Shown in pieces: positions 1 to 13,000 of a stretch of DNA of 64,000 nucleotides. The stretch is from Centropus unirufus. Its lineage: Eukaryota; Chordata; Aves; Cuculiformes; Centropidae. The notes beneath the pieces were generated by a model. The model made no database searches, had not been told where the DNA came from, and saw nothing but the letters and a program-made list of their open reading frames with translations. Made by a program: the position numbers and the translations under genes. The stretch covers positions 1,734,439 to 1,798,438 of the forward strand of contig VYZI01000103.1 of the NCBI GenBank assembly GCA_013397695.1. Reading direction: 5' to 3'. How positions within the stretch are numbered: position 1 is the first letter of the stretch; every line of letters starts with the position of its first letter.

Positions 1-1790
1 ATGGCCAAGGATGGTGATTTGAGAGGTGGTAAGTCCTGGGTAGGGGTTACTTTGATTTGGCTGTCTGCCCTGCGTCTGGGGCTCCTGCATGCCTTGTCTC
101 CTGATGTAACTCAAACACTTGTGGTCCAAAAAGTTTTGAAGCTGAAGCAGGGAGGGTCTTGGAATGAGTATAGCAGGGCCTGAGCAAAGCCCATCCCAGG
201 GCACTCCCTCGCTTTGCTAAGATAGGGAGGTTTTAACAAATGGGGAAAGCTGCACGTGGAGGTTGGTTGTATGTGGAAGGTAATATGGTTCCTGAGAGCC
301 TATGGCCTTCAGCTGTTTCCCCCTAAATCCAAGTCATTAAAAACTACATGGAGTTGAGCAGGTAAATCCTGTAACTGGTAGACCAGTTTTGCTTTCTGCA
401 CCTGAAAGACTGCTGAAAGCCCAGCATAGACCCTGTCGTCCTTTCTGTAGGGAACCTGTGAAAGTCTTGCCTTCTGTTGCTGTACCAATCCAGCCCTCAT
501 GCCTCTCTCCACCCTTGCCAGGTTTGCAAGCAGCTGCAAGAGTAAGAAAGGATGGGACAGCCTTTTCTTCCGGCTCTCAAAGCCTAACCATGTCCCACAC
601 CTCCCTAGAACTATGCACCCAGGAGCTGGGAAATAAGCAGCAACAGGCACTAACAGGGTGCAGCTACTCAGCCCTAGGCCAGCTTGATGTGGTGCAACCT
701 CCTGGGTCAGAAGTCTTGGGGGGGGAACCCCAGTGCAGATGGTTGGTTGTCTCTCTGCTTCCTGGAGAGCAGCATCGAGGCATCTGCTGCTGCTTTTCTG
801 TTAGAATCTATTCATCTGCAGGCTGAAATGAGAACCAGCTGGTGGTTGTTTGGGATTTATTTTAGGAAAAAAACAACTTCTGTAAGGCATTATTCTGTTT
901 TGAGTTTCTGTTTCCTTTCCCATCTGTCTGAGGACATGGATTTGTAAATCTTCCACTGTCCATGTGTCCTCACTCACAGCGTGGCTCCTCTGCTCTGGGT
1001 GCCCGTGTGGCTCTAGTGGGCAGGCGTGAGGGTATGTTTCTCCCTGGACTGTAAGCTGTGGGGCTTGTGCCAACCCTTTGTTTCTTAGTTGGGTATGTTT
1101 TCATCTGCTTATGGTTTCCCTCCTTGTGCTTTTCCTAGATTTGAGTGAACCCAGAAGTCTCGAAGCAAAACACTGCTGAAATACCACCTGGTTTCACATC
1201 AAAACATCATGCTTCCCAACCATTTCTCTGCCAGCCCACTTGACTGTCCCTTGCAGCCTGCAACTGTCGGTTATCATTGGTACCAGCACAACCTCTGCAA
1301 AGATGCAAGAATACAAAGGACAAGGTCAGTTCTCAGAAACTGTGCAAACCATACCCGAAGACATTTGGCAATCTCTAGACTGTGATTCTTAAGCCTTTTT
1401 TTGTTTTTTTTTTTGATTGATTTTATAAAAGTACAACACTTTGCCTTGTTTGTTTAAAAGGTGAGGCCAGCTGCTGCTCTCAGTTCCCCCAAAATGAATC
1501 GAGATTTACTTCATTTTGGTTTTGTGCTCAAGTTTTGCAGAAAAGGAATACTTCTCTGTCCTCTTTTTCCTTCAGTAGTTGATAGCTACATGAAGAATTT
1601 TCTCATTAGATTTTTCATCTTTACTAAAGATTTTAATCTTTATTAAAAATGTGGCTTTAAAAATAAGATTTCTCTTTCTTTTGTGACTTCTAATAGTAAT
1701 CACAATTTCCTCCATAACATAGCACAATTTGCTCTGACTTTCAGTGCTTTCAGATGTCTTTGCCATTTTTCCTGGGCACATTTAATATTT
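1..1790. other. Intergenic DNA, no gene recognised
   Basis: All reading frames here are short and show no recognisable protein family, codon periodicity or paired splice sites around a conserved frame. A T-rich run lies near 1400. I see no RNA gene. An exon of a lowly conserved gene cannot be excluded by eye. Confidence 0.6.
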
Positions 1791-1792
1791 TT

Positions 1793-2825
1793 AAGACCAG
1801 AAAGGACTTCAACATTATCTGTTCTGACAATGAATTTCACCCAATAATTTCTGCTTCAATGTTTCTTGAGATACAAAGTATATTTGAAAAAAGGCTGTTT
1901 AGTCTTCAGTTTAAGACCGCAAATTGTGAGAGCTCTACCCCATCCCTAGGTTAATTTTTCTAATGGTTAATGACTTTCCTTAAACAGCGGTCCCTATAGT
2001 TCATCTGAATTTGCTTGGCATTTTCAACCACCACATCAAATTACATTCCTAGGTTCTTCCCCTCTCTGCTTGATTAAGGAGCCTAATATTCATGATTTCT
2101 TCTCATCCCAGTAATTATAGACAGTGCTCAAGTCTTTATCTTATGACCTTCTGTTGGATAAACTTGGATTGACCTTCCTAAGTTTCTTGCTAGAATTTTT
2201 TCCAGATGATGAATTTTTCTTGAAGCTTTTTCCTGAACTCTTGACAATTTCTGTGTCTGGAAGCTGTGAACACTGACATATAACCACACATTCCCCTTTC
2301 TTAATACCACCTCTCTGCTATTATATGATGTCTCCTGCTAGTATGTCCAAGAATCACACTGGCCCTAGTGACAATACCATGTTAAGAGATTGTGTTTAAT
2401 TGACCATGTACCATGACCCTTGGCTGAAGTCAGACTTGTAACCATCCTTTACAAAGATCCAACTTTGCAAGAGACTGTTTTCCACTGTGCACACATAGGC
2501 ATAACCATCCTTTGCTACTGTATGAAGTATCCCAATTTGAACACACAAACTACCACACTGGACAAATGACTTTGTCATGTTGGGCAGTCTTCTAGGTGGG
2601 CCTGTCCTGCTGACCATGCTCCTTGTCTTTCCTAGGCCACCATTTTTATATCATTTATATAATTTTTCCTAATGCTACCTGCTTCCTATGAGCAATACTA
2701 ATTTTGCAGATCTATGTTCGTATGAGAATACCAAGCAAGGCTGTAAAATGCCTCCTGTTGTAAACACATTAGTGATCTTAACAAACATTGGACCAAGTAT
2801 GTTTTAATAAGGCCCACTCCTTAAA
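1793..2825 (-). repeat. Old CR1-family LINE, antisense fragment of about 1 kb
   Basis: Read on the + strand, the segment follows the order of landmarks seen in antisense CR1 elements of sauropsids: a 'ccagaaaggact...tctgac' start, 'atttcacccaataatttctgc', a 'taatggttaatgactttcc' block, 'agcctaatattcatg', then phrases resembling 'ctcctgctagtatgtccaagaatcac' and 'aacattggaccaagtatg'. The match is to remembered family consensus and is heavily diverged, so the limits are approximate. The element runs 3' to 5' along the + strand. It is longer than the few-hundred-base 3' fragments that are usual for bird CR1. Confidence 0.6.
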
Positions 2826-2849
2826 AAGGTATGCACAATTGCCAAAGGG

Positions 2850-3000
2850 AAAGGGGAATCTCCATCTCTGGAGATAATAAGAAGAATTAGACAAATCTGT
2901 GAGCAATCTGACCACCTAATCACACCAGTTTTGGTGAGGAGCCTGGATAGAATGACTTCCAGAGGTCCCTTCCAACCCCAATTTTTCTGAAATTATATAA
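2850..3000 (+). repeat. CR1 LINE 3' end, sense
   Basis: The stretch 'gacttccagaggtcccttcc' followed by 'aaccccaatttttctgaaat' is the hallmark 3' terminus of CR1 retroposons, preceded by a degraded 'gagcaatctgacc' block. It abuts the antisense CR1 fragment upstream, so two elements of opposite orientation meet near 2830. This is the best single indicator of a bird or reptile genome in the window. Confidence 0.85.
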
Positions 3001-3009
3001 TTATTTGAC

Positions 3010-3820
3010 TAATTAAGTTACTATTTTTAATAATTGTCACTGTTCTCTATAGTCATCTTTCTGCATTTCACTCTGCTCCAGTGAGAACAACTGGAACAGG
3101 TCCTGGAAGTTTAAATATCTCTAATACCAATACCTGCTTGAAGAAGTCTGTATTTATGGATGAAATAGAGAGCACTTCATTGTCAGGTAATGCTGCTCAT
3201 GCCAAATTCAAAACAAGCATGCTTGCAAAAGACTCCTTTCTCTGCGGATTGACAGCGTTACAGAGGGTGCCTGCTCCCAGGGAATGTGCCTGGCACTGGG
3301 ATGGGCTTTAGAGACTTGCTAGGGGCTTATCTACTGTTCTTTGGCCAAATGGAGGCAAACAGAACCTGTGGTTGGGCTTCTGCCAGCCCTGGATCAGCCT
3401 ACTAGGCTGGCAGTCTCCAGGAGAGGTCACTCCTGCCTGACAGAACCTGCTTGCTCTGGACAGGGAGCTACCTCTTCCCAGAGCAGGTGCTTAGCCTTCC
3501 CCCTGTGACATCTGGCAGGACGGTAGGAAGGAAGGTCATCTCTTGAAGGTGGAGGAAGGTGCAGCTCCTCTTCTCCTAAGTCTGCCCTTCCCATCCTGGA
3601 GGCATCTGGCAATATTTGGAATGTCAAACATTCAATTGGTCTGTGATCTAAAAAAACCTATTTAATCATGTTTATCTTAACAGAATATTTCCAAATCTTC
3701 CTAGTTTTGTTTTCTTCACCCTGATCACAGTTTCTTTCCTAAATACTGTAAAAAAGCCATTCTCAAGCTCCTCTTTTATCCTGATGCTTACTGGTTACTT
3801 ACGATCAAGCACTGTTATGG
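3010..3820. other. Intergenic DNA, no gene recognised
   Basis: Short frames only, on both strands, with no family resemblance. No promoter, RNA gene or repeat was identified. Confidence 0.55.
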
Positions 3821-3821
3821 A

Positions 3822-4045
3822 ACCTCATCTAGGCTGGAAGTGATCTCTGAAGATCATCTGGTCCTTCCATCCATTCAAAGCAAGACCAGCTCCAAAGCCA
3901 CATTGTATTGCTGCATATTTCCATGAATGGTAATTTCACAGCCTCTCCAGGTGCCTGTTGCACTGTTTGAGAGACCTCATAAGGTTTTCTTTTTTGGCTT
4001 AATACCTAAGGGAAATTCCCTTGCTCTGTACTGTGCCCTGTGTTG
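3822..4045 (-). repeat. CR1 LINE fragment, antisense
   Basis: The sequence 'aggctggaagtgatctctga' followed by 'agatcatctggtcc' is the reverse complement of the CR1 3' region. It continues with 'cagcctctccaggtgcctgt' and a 'ttttggcttaatacctaagg' block, as expected moving into the element. The left boundary is fairly clear; the right boundary is uncertain. Confidence 0.75.
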
Positions 4046-4049
4046 AATG

Positions 4050-7000
4050 CATGTAATCTTGTTGTTGTACCCTTTATTGAGTTCTCTATCCTATTCCTGT
4101 CCAAGCTTTCTCTTCCATTTCCCAGACCCGACTTGTTGCCCTTTCCAAAGGGCCTAAATTTACAGAGGCCAAGCACGTAGTTGCTGAACTTGAGGGAGCC
4201 TGGGGACACTGCAACTCTGCAAGCATCCTTCATGTTGAGGAGTATGTTCCGATACTAGAGAAGAGAAGCATGATAAAGGCAGTAGGCAGTTGGGATCCCT
4301 GGCATCTCCCAGAGGGGTCTCTGGGGTGGTTGACACTGGGGACCACATGCCTGGGGCTGTGTTTGTGCAGCTCTTGGCTCACTTCTGTGATAGAGCTGCC
4401 ACTGCACGGCTGCCACCTGAGCCAGGCATTGTGCTCTGCTTTCCTCCCCAGCCTGATTCACTTGTTTTGCATCTGTGAGGTTGAGTGGGTGGTTTGTAGT
4501 TTCTGTATGCTCTGTTCCTTTGGTGGGTTTAGTTTAGTCTGTGTGTTTAAATGCAGGTTGCGCTTTGCAAAAGGGACATTACTGTCATTGAATGGCATCA
4601 TCCATCTAAATACCTGGTTTAGCTTTTATACCAGAAAATCTGATAAAATACAAGCTGACATCTTCTTTTCTTCATCTGGTTAAAGGAAGTCATGATGTTT
4701 TTACAGGAAAATCTTTATTTGAAGATCTGAAAAAGTATAAACAAGTAGATACTTCCTTTGCTTTCTTTTGTCAGACTGTCAAAATTTTCCCAGGCTACTC
4801 TGGTTTGTGGTTTTTCACTTGTTATTCCTTCTTTCAGATGACAACAGAGAAATGAGTTGACAGGCACTGGTGTCTGAGGCAGGGAGTTGCTCTAGGGAGA
4901 GAAGTGCTCATCTCTAAGGAAAACTTTGCTGTGGTTTTGGCAGGACCACATCAGCAAACCTGCCACAGAGCGATGATGACTCTCAACCAGGGGTATGCAT
5001 TTTGCTAAAAGACACAAACTACCTGAAATAACTGCTCTATGGTACTGTTCCCTGTGGCTGGGAAGGTGTGCATGGGTTTTATCCAAGTGATATAGGCTAT
5101 GCTCAAACTCGTAAATGTGACCACACATGGACTTATTTATAAAGTCAGTCTTCTGCCAACAATGCAAACAGCATATAGCTTTCCAGACAAATGAGTGTAG
5201 GTCTGTACCTTTATTCTGCTACCACTTACACTTTTATTTCAGCACTGTAAAATTCCAAGACAACAAAAAGGCAGGCTCAAGCCCAAGACTGCTCATCAGT
5301 TTGTCTTGTTTGGACCCAGTCAGCATTTTGAAGGCTGGATACAGGAAGGCAATTGGAAGAGGTGTCTGGTCTTTGGCTTTCAGGATTAGCCATTAGCAAA
5401 TCACAGCAGCTAATGAGAGGGGAGCAGGGGGATACACCTGCATGGTTATATTGAGTTATCTTAAGCTTAAAACAGTCAAGAGTGTGGAGCAATGGTTGTT
5501 GTTGGTTGTTCTGTTATGTAGCATGTCCGTGTTGCAGTAGGGGGTGGAATCAGTGTGGAAAAGGGCTTTTCTAGCTTCAAAAAAGAGGGACAGGGAGAGC
5601 TTTAGACACTAAAAGAGTGCTTGACTCGGATGTTAACTGGTTCCTATGCTTCAGAAGTCCATGTGGTGATTTGGAAGAGATACCTGCCATGAAAAGAGTG
5701 GAGGAAGGTGGGGAGTATGAAAGGATCCATTATTGCTGGGAAGCATATGCGAACACAGGCATGCTGGGACATGCTTGGCATCTTTTGATCCAGGCAGTGG
5801 CCAGTCAGTTATGCATGTGAAACTGGTGGCTAAGAAAGGGTGGGAGGGTTGCGGGGATGGATATCAGGAGAGAAGAGAGGGAGAGTTGTGCTGTGGGGGC
5901 TTTGATTGCTTGAAGTAGCTGGGGAAGTGCTCAGCAAGGTGCTATCTACACTGCCTTGCCAAGACCCACAACAGATGCTCGTGTTTCCTGATCACGTGCC
6001 TGGCCATTTCTCTGTTGACCTTCAGCATCATTTTTCTATGTATGGGAGGGATTGAAAGTCAAAGGCACAAATGTTTTCCTGCAGTGGATGTGCAGCCATC
6101 GCAAAATGTTCTGTAGCCTCTGTCAGCTGCCTGGCAGCATTTTGGTCCTATAGAAGCCATTAGAACTCGGAAGGTAGGGTAATGTTCTATTAAGTACCTC
6201 CTCATGGAGCTGGTTTGCCTGTCCTGGAGGTTCTAGGTATACTAGACTCTGCTGAGCCTGGGCTGCATGGTGTCAGGAGTCCAGCATGTCATGTCTAATG
6301 TTCCTCTGGAGGACAGAGATCCCAAGGTTGGACCCCAGGTGTACTGCCAGCTCTCTTGTAGGAGGTCCTTTAAAGGTGCCCCCCCTGTTCTCTTGGGCCC
6401 ACCATTAAACAGCACTGCCTTCCTGCAATGCTCAAGTGAATCTTTCACGGACTTAGTCTTTCCCATGTGGAGATACCTGCCTGGAGCAGACGTATGACAG
6501 GTTGCAGTTCACGGCATGCATCAGCCTGTTATTGTTGTGACACTGCTCATACATATTTCCCCCTCTCACCCACTGCCTTTCCAAGGGGAAGCTGTGATAA
6601 TGACAGGACTTCTCGTTCTTTGTCCCTGAAATTGGGTATAATTGCTCCATTTCATCAGCTTTAAGAAGTACACCAAGGGAACAGATCGGATTCTTTCTTT
6701 AGACATCAGTCATCTGAAGCGTTTGGTAGATGGCACATCAGGGCTGGGAAATGACTCAACCATCTTTGTTAAAAGCAATCTCTGGGCTCTGGGAATAACA
6801 TTAGAGGGAGAGAGCTGAGGTGGATGTGGGAGGGGAAAGGAGATTGAGCAGCAAGCAGACGCTGTGTTCTTTGCTGCTGTTGTAGCAGGAGAGTTTCCTC
6901 TCGCCTGAGCTGTATGTGAATCATCCTTTCAGTCAAGAGGGTGTTCAGTCAGCCAGCCTCCCCAAAGCATAAAGGCCAAGGTGTCCCAGGGGGGAGAGGT

Positions 7001-10000
7001 GGCTGGTAGGCGCAGCTGGGCTCAGCACAGTCACGCTGCTGCTGTCAGAAGCACAAGGCTTCTGGACTACAACTTCTTCATGTGTGGCTGCAAATAGTGT
7101 CTGTTCTGCGAGGGTCCTGGGGAGAGCACAGACCTCTGTTGTAGACCTCTGAGATACATTAGAGAGGCGTGGGAAGGTGAGCACTCTGACACCTGTCTAG
7201 GTCCTGCATACCTCTTGCTTTCATTTTAATGGTGAGGTCTCAGCAGAAGAATCTAAGCTTCTCACCACTGCATGAGCCCAAGATGGGCTGTTATTAAGAG
7301 GAAAACCCCTTTGATGAGAGTGAGGATTGCCATGAACTTGCACGGTCTGATTAAACTAGCTCCCAGGGTGTACAGGAACCAGGGTGGCCTTCAGATAGGC
7401 CTCCTGCCCAGGGCTGGGAAGTCTCCCTGCTGGTGTGCTGCTCAGCAGCCTGGACTAGCTGCAGCCTTGCCCTGCTGCCACAGTCCTGGGAAGACCCAGC
7501 TTGAAACAGTCCTAGCCAGGAGCCACCTCTCCTGGCTGAGCTCACAGAAACCTCATTGAGTTGGTCTTCCCTGCCTGTGAGTCTTTGCAAGTCTTTTGTG
7601 ATGAACTGCCGATGGCAAAACAAGCTGCTTCTCAGTGGGCGTAGCGGGGACTGGCTTTGTTTGCTTTTCCTGCTGCCAAGGCCTTGCTTATCTAACCTCC
7701 ATTTTGGTCCTGTTCTGCACAGAAATATCCTTATTTATGCAGCTGGTGCAGAGGCCTTCTTCGTTTTAACTCTTATAAGTTTGAACCTGTGGAAGAGAAA
7801 ATCTCTTGCAGGAGATGTCTTCCTTCTGCTGGGTGAAACATGGTGCCTGATACAGGCATTTTACAGATGAACACAGGGCAGTAAAACCTGTTCTCTCATC
7901 CATAATGAGCCGTGGTGATGTCTTACACACCTACCTAAATCCATCTAGTACAGCTAATCCAGGTCTTCTTTGTGCGAGAGTCACACCCATGACAGTAACA
8001 TCCAGGGCCCTTGAGCCTGATGCAAGCCAGGAACAATCAAGGAAGCCAAACAAGCAAGGAACAATCCCTGCTCTGAAGAGCACGCGTTGGTGCAAGTACC
8101 ACCATATCTGGAGAACTCTTGAAAGAGCACCCTGATGTGACCTCAGAGTGCATCCAGAGGCCTTCTCCTAGGATATCTTATGCTTGGGCACATGTTTGGG
8201 GCTACTCTGGAGTCAGGTGGGGAGGATCTCGACGAGGGGGCAGGTCAACAAGTAGGCTGCAGTCACAGGCACTTACATACCACGTGTGAAGATGTATCCA
8301 TGCATCTAGGAGGCTCTCCCACTTTGTCCTTCTGTTTCTGTCTCTGCTTTAAGCACTAGCGTCACTGATTGCCAGCAATGACCGTTGTGACAGTGGGGAC
8401 CTGAGGGCATTCACACACTGATGTGACCTCTTTGATCGTGGGAACTAGGGTTACTGTTTTTTCTGATACAAATTAGAGAATTTATATTTTAGCATCTTAT
8501 GCCACTTAGGATCCCTACTGCAGTGTGAGAGCTCAACAGCCCTGATACTCTGTCTGTACCAAGTATTGGGCTTTCCTAGATGGTGCTGTAAAAGGACGCA
8601 GAAATGAGATTCCTTATATATTGCTTCCTTTTATAGTCACTTAATGCACTGCTTTGCTTTTTGTTTAAATACTTCAGGCTCTAGGTTTGCTTTGTTCAGC
8701 CGAGTCTGTTGAACACAAAGGAAAGTCAATCATTAGTGGTGCTTTTTATGGATTGTCGGGGTGCCTGCTTGCAAACCAAAGTTGATCTCTGGAGCTCCAC
8801 TCTGAAAAGCTCTGAAAACCTATGCTAGGTTATGACTCCACAGTAATAAATAAAGACTTGCAGGATGGGCCAATGCTGTCTGTTTAGCATGGCCCAGTGT
8901 GTTTCTGAGTACCACAACAAAATGGTTAGAGGAGCACATGTACACAATTTGCTACAGCTGGTGCTATAGTGACAGAATTAGACTGTCCATTTGCATGCTC
9001 AAAGAATCTGCATTGATGAAGTCCCAATGACAGCTCTCATGTAGCCCGTATGAAGAGAAATTGTAATATTGGGAGCGAGCAGAAGTGAATAGAGATTGTT
9101 AGGAATGTTTTAACGAAGTTGATGCAGTTACGAAATGTGTATGTGCTGAAGCAGAAATGTGTCAAACATATGTTTCCAAGAAAAAACTTTGTCAGTCTTC
9201 TGTTGGATAACTTGCATGTGGTATCATATATTCAATCTTGGTGTCGCACAGAAACACAGCTTCCAAAGTTTGTCCCTGAATTACTGCCCTATAGTCACAG
9301 CTCTAGGATACTCTGGCTGGCTGAGATGAGATTTCCCTTGTCCCATAGATCCTGGAAACTTGACTCTTGAGTGAAGTTGATGTGACTCTTCAGTTTCATT
9401 GCTGTTCACTCCCAAATAAATTTGCTGTCCCTATTTGCTGGGCAGCAGTGGTATTAGAAAATAAAACTCAGTTATGGTATTTTGCTCAACAGCTACTGCA
9501 GTCCTGGACTGCATCTAATATTTTGGGAACACTACATATCAGTATTTTTGAAATTAAATTTTGTAGGATTTTTGTTTCATAGAAAACTTATAATCCTTTT
9601 TTAAGCCTATTTGAAATTACATTTCAAGCTATTGAAAATTTCTGCAGAATGCTATTACTCAGCTAGCTTGAGGTCTGACTTCCAACTCATTATTACTGAG
9701 ATTTTGAGTAGATGTGGCTGGAGATGTTGTGACAGCCACTATTTTCCTGGATAGCAGTTGCTTTTATTGCTGTATAAAATACGGTGTATACTGAGGTTTA
9801 CTTGCACAGTGGCTCTGGAGGGTCTTTCAGCCATAAGTAGGCACAGAACATGTTTAGCTATTTCTACAACTCTTTGCAAAGAAAATGTTATAGGCTCTGA
9901 AAAGCTATTGCTGTGTTCTGTTCTCGACATAAAAAGTTTCAAGCACAACAGCAACAAAAAAAATGTTAGTATTTTCTACATTCAGAAGTTGTTACTTTTT

Positions 10001-13000
10001 GGGTGTGTGGTTGCAGTGCTTAAAGAAGACCCAGCCAAGAGAACCAAAACTACTAGAGAAGTTTTAACTATTGCCTAAAGAGATCCTACGAGCCAATTCT
10101 TTGCAGTTTTATCCTATTACAGACTGAAATCAAGGCTTTCATGTTATGACTCTAAAGCCATGGCATGCCTGCCACCTTCATTTCCAAGTGGCTTCACAGG
10201 ATATTGAACTAGCTGTAGGATGCTTAGCTTCTCTGTGCTACAGTTTGCTGACCATAAGTAAACTGAGACTGAAATCTTAATGAGATTAATTCCACGCACT
10301 GCAGTGTTGCAAGTGAAATACAAAACTCCCTCACATCCATCACTATTTACGTTCTAGACCAAATCTCAGGTCAAGCTGGAATGAAGCTGTTAGGGATGAA
10401 AGTCCTGACCTAGGAGCAGGCCAGCTGGGTTTGATTTAAACGTTCTGCCGTGGGTTTTATGTGCTAATTCAGGCAAACGTTTTTATTTCACCTGTTCTTG
10501 GCCCCTCATTTTTGAAGCGAGGATGGTTGTACCTTTCTGTCTCACAGGGTATGAATGCAGTACAGCTTATGAAGCACTCAGTCATTACTAAGCTGAAAGT
10601 ACACTAAGTCCACAGGTTCTCCTGATCATAGAGATGTAAAGGCAACATGGGGAGTTGGCTTTGTCTGAGGTCTTACTAGAAATGGTGAACTAGTCAGTCT
10701 AACCTGGGAATAACATGTTCTGATCCCAGATCCTGACTTTGGCCATCCTGTTGCTGTCTCTGCTATGCTTGGCTTTGCATCTGCAGTGCTGAGGAGTTCC
10801 ACCTAGAGGAGTAACTGGAGGTGAAAGTTTCACTCTTTTACCAGAGGCAATTGTTTTCTGGAAAGGTTTCAGATTAGCTCAGTCATTAGACTCCAATTTC
10901 TTCGAAAAAGGTTTGTTTTTGCTTTCATATACTGACAACATGCTGGTGCTTGTCATTTGACTTGGCTGCATAGCTCTTCCCATGACCCCAGTAAGATATT
11001 TTGGAAAGAATATTAAAACAAACATAAATTGGCCCTGAAGAAAAGCATGTTCAGTGTGTGTTGCAAGCACTTACGTCAAGGAAGCTAGAAATCTGAGCAG
11101 AACTTTTCTGTCCCTGAAAATCTTGTAATGAGGTAATTTTCCGAGGTGCTGACTGCTGAGAGAAAAGGACCTTGATGCTGTTTATGCAAGATCTGGTTGT
11201 CCTTTTCTCTAGTATTTACAGCACCCTTGGTTATCCTACATATCAGTGGAACAGTGGAGGATTTGCTTTCATCCCTTTGGGAGTGTTGCACATCTGCCTG
11301 GTACCGCACAACATAGGGTTCTTCCACACAGTTGACTGGCCAAGTTCAAAGGCTACCGACAAAGTGGCATGTGATCAACAAAATGCGTGTCACTCTTGGT
11401 CACTGACCAAAGGAAAGAACAATTACTGCAAAGGTGTAAGAGAAAGAAAAAACAGAATTATGTGCATTTTCCTATTTTACTCCATCTTAGCAGATATTTT
11501 TTCTTTATTTGCCAAAGATTGAAGCACTTGAGTACTCAAAATGATTGATTAGTCCAGACAAAAACAAGCAGATTGTTTCAACTGTCTATCTTTTGAATGT
11601 TTCTGTAACAAAAGGTTTCATATTGTTCAGGCTGGGGTCCTAAGCAGAACAGGCTACCAGTTACTGTTGAGGTTTCCGGTGCACTCACTAGGGCAGAAGA
11701 CCATGTCAGAGCCTCCTTCTGCAAAGACTAATGCCCAGGCAGTCCAGTTCACCAGACTGGTTTGCTGTGCTGTCTCCATTATGTGTTTTGAAAGAAATGG
11801 TGGGATGGCTTCAAAAGAAAAGCCTGAAGGACACAGGAGGCACAACTGATGCTTGGGTGATCCAAACCCTTTAATGGGAAGGGTAACAGGGGCAGATAAA
11901 GTACGTGTTCTGTCTCACACACAGTATGTTTGAACTTGGGATTTCTGTATACATGAGAAACAATCAGTAAGGAGGCCCCATATGCCTCTGGACATCTTTC
12001 CTGAAGCTGTTCTACTTAATTTCTAATAACTTCTGAGGTCAGAGTAAGTGTGATTCCATAGTCAACTGCTTAGTGCAGCCTACACAGTACCACCTTTCTT
12101 CTACAGCCCTGGGAACAGTTTCTACTCCCTTGGGAAAACAACCATTTCATTTGATTCCTTTGGCTTTTGTAGAAAATTCCCCCCAAAGGAAATTATTTGG
12201 TTTCCACCCAATAAAACATTTCACTTGATCTGGAGCCAAGTGTTTCCAATTTGTTGTGTATAACAAAACATGCCAGTCTCAGGGGAACCCACAACACTTC
12301 CCTTTTTCCCTCCTCTGGTTCCATGACAGAACAAAATTAATTAATTAGTGCCTTAGCCCACCTTCTTTCATGCTAAAGCCACGGCAGAGAAAGTGTGGCA
12401 GCGAAATGTGCTCAGGCTGAGGGAAGCACCAATTCTGAGGGTAGAGATAGAGGAGAACCCACCAATGCTGAGGAATAGCTTGTGTTTGAGATGGTGAATC
12501 TTACCTGTCTCTTTGCTCCCCACTGGAACACAGTCACCCTGCAACATGAGAGCCAAACAGTTCATAGGTTTAGGGCGGTCCTCAGGCAAAAGGGTGAATT
12601 TCTCTATGCCGCCTGTCCTTCAGGCACCTTTCTCTCTACCCACTGACAGGTGAACATCTCTGGTGCCACTGAGGTGCTGTTTGTTGGGCATTATCTGTCT
12701 TGCTTGAACAGTATCAAGGGTCGCAGTTCCTGCTGTCATGAGAGTGACTGTCCTCGAAGCACCAACTAAAGTGTTCAAGAAAGGCCATGGTGACGCTGTG
12801 GCCTCAGTTACTTTCTTCCCTCTGCAGCTGCTGCCTCTGGCTCTCTTGTTTCCCAGCAGTTCTGCCTGCAGGGGTAATGCCTGTGTATTATGGCGACACC
12901 TTCGCTGCCACCTCCAAAGTAAAATCTGTGCTTTTACTCATCTGTCTTTTCTTTCCTCATCTGTTATTCAGCCCATGTTAATGCCCCTATCCTCCTCACA

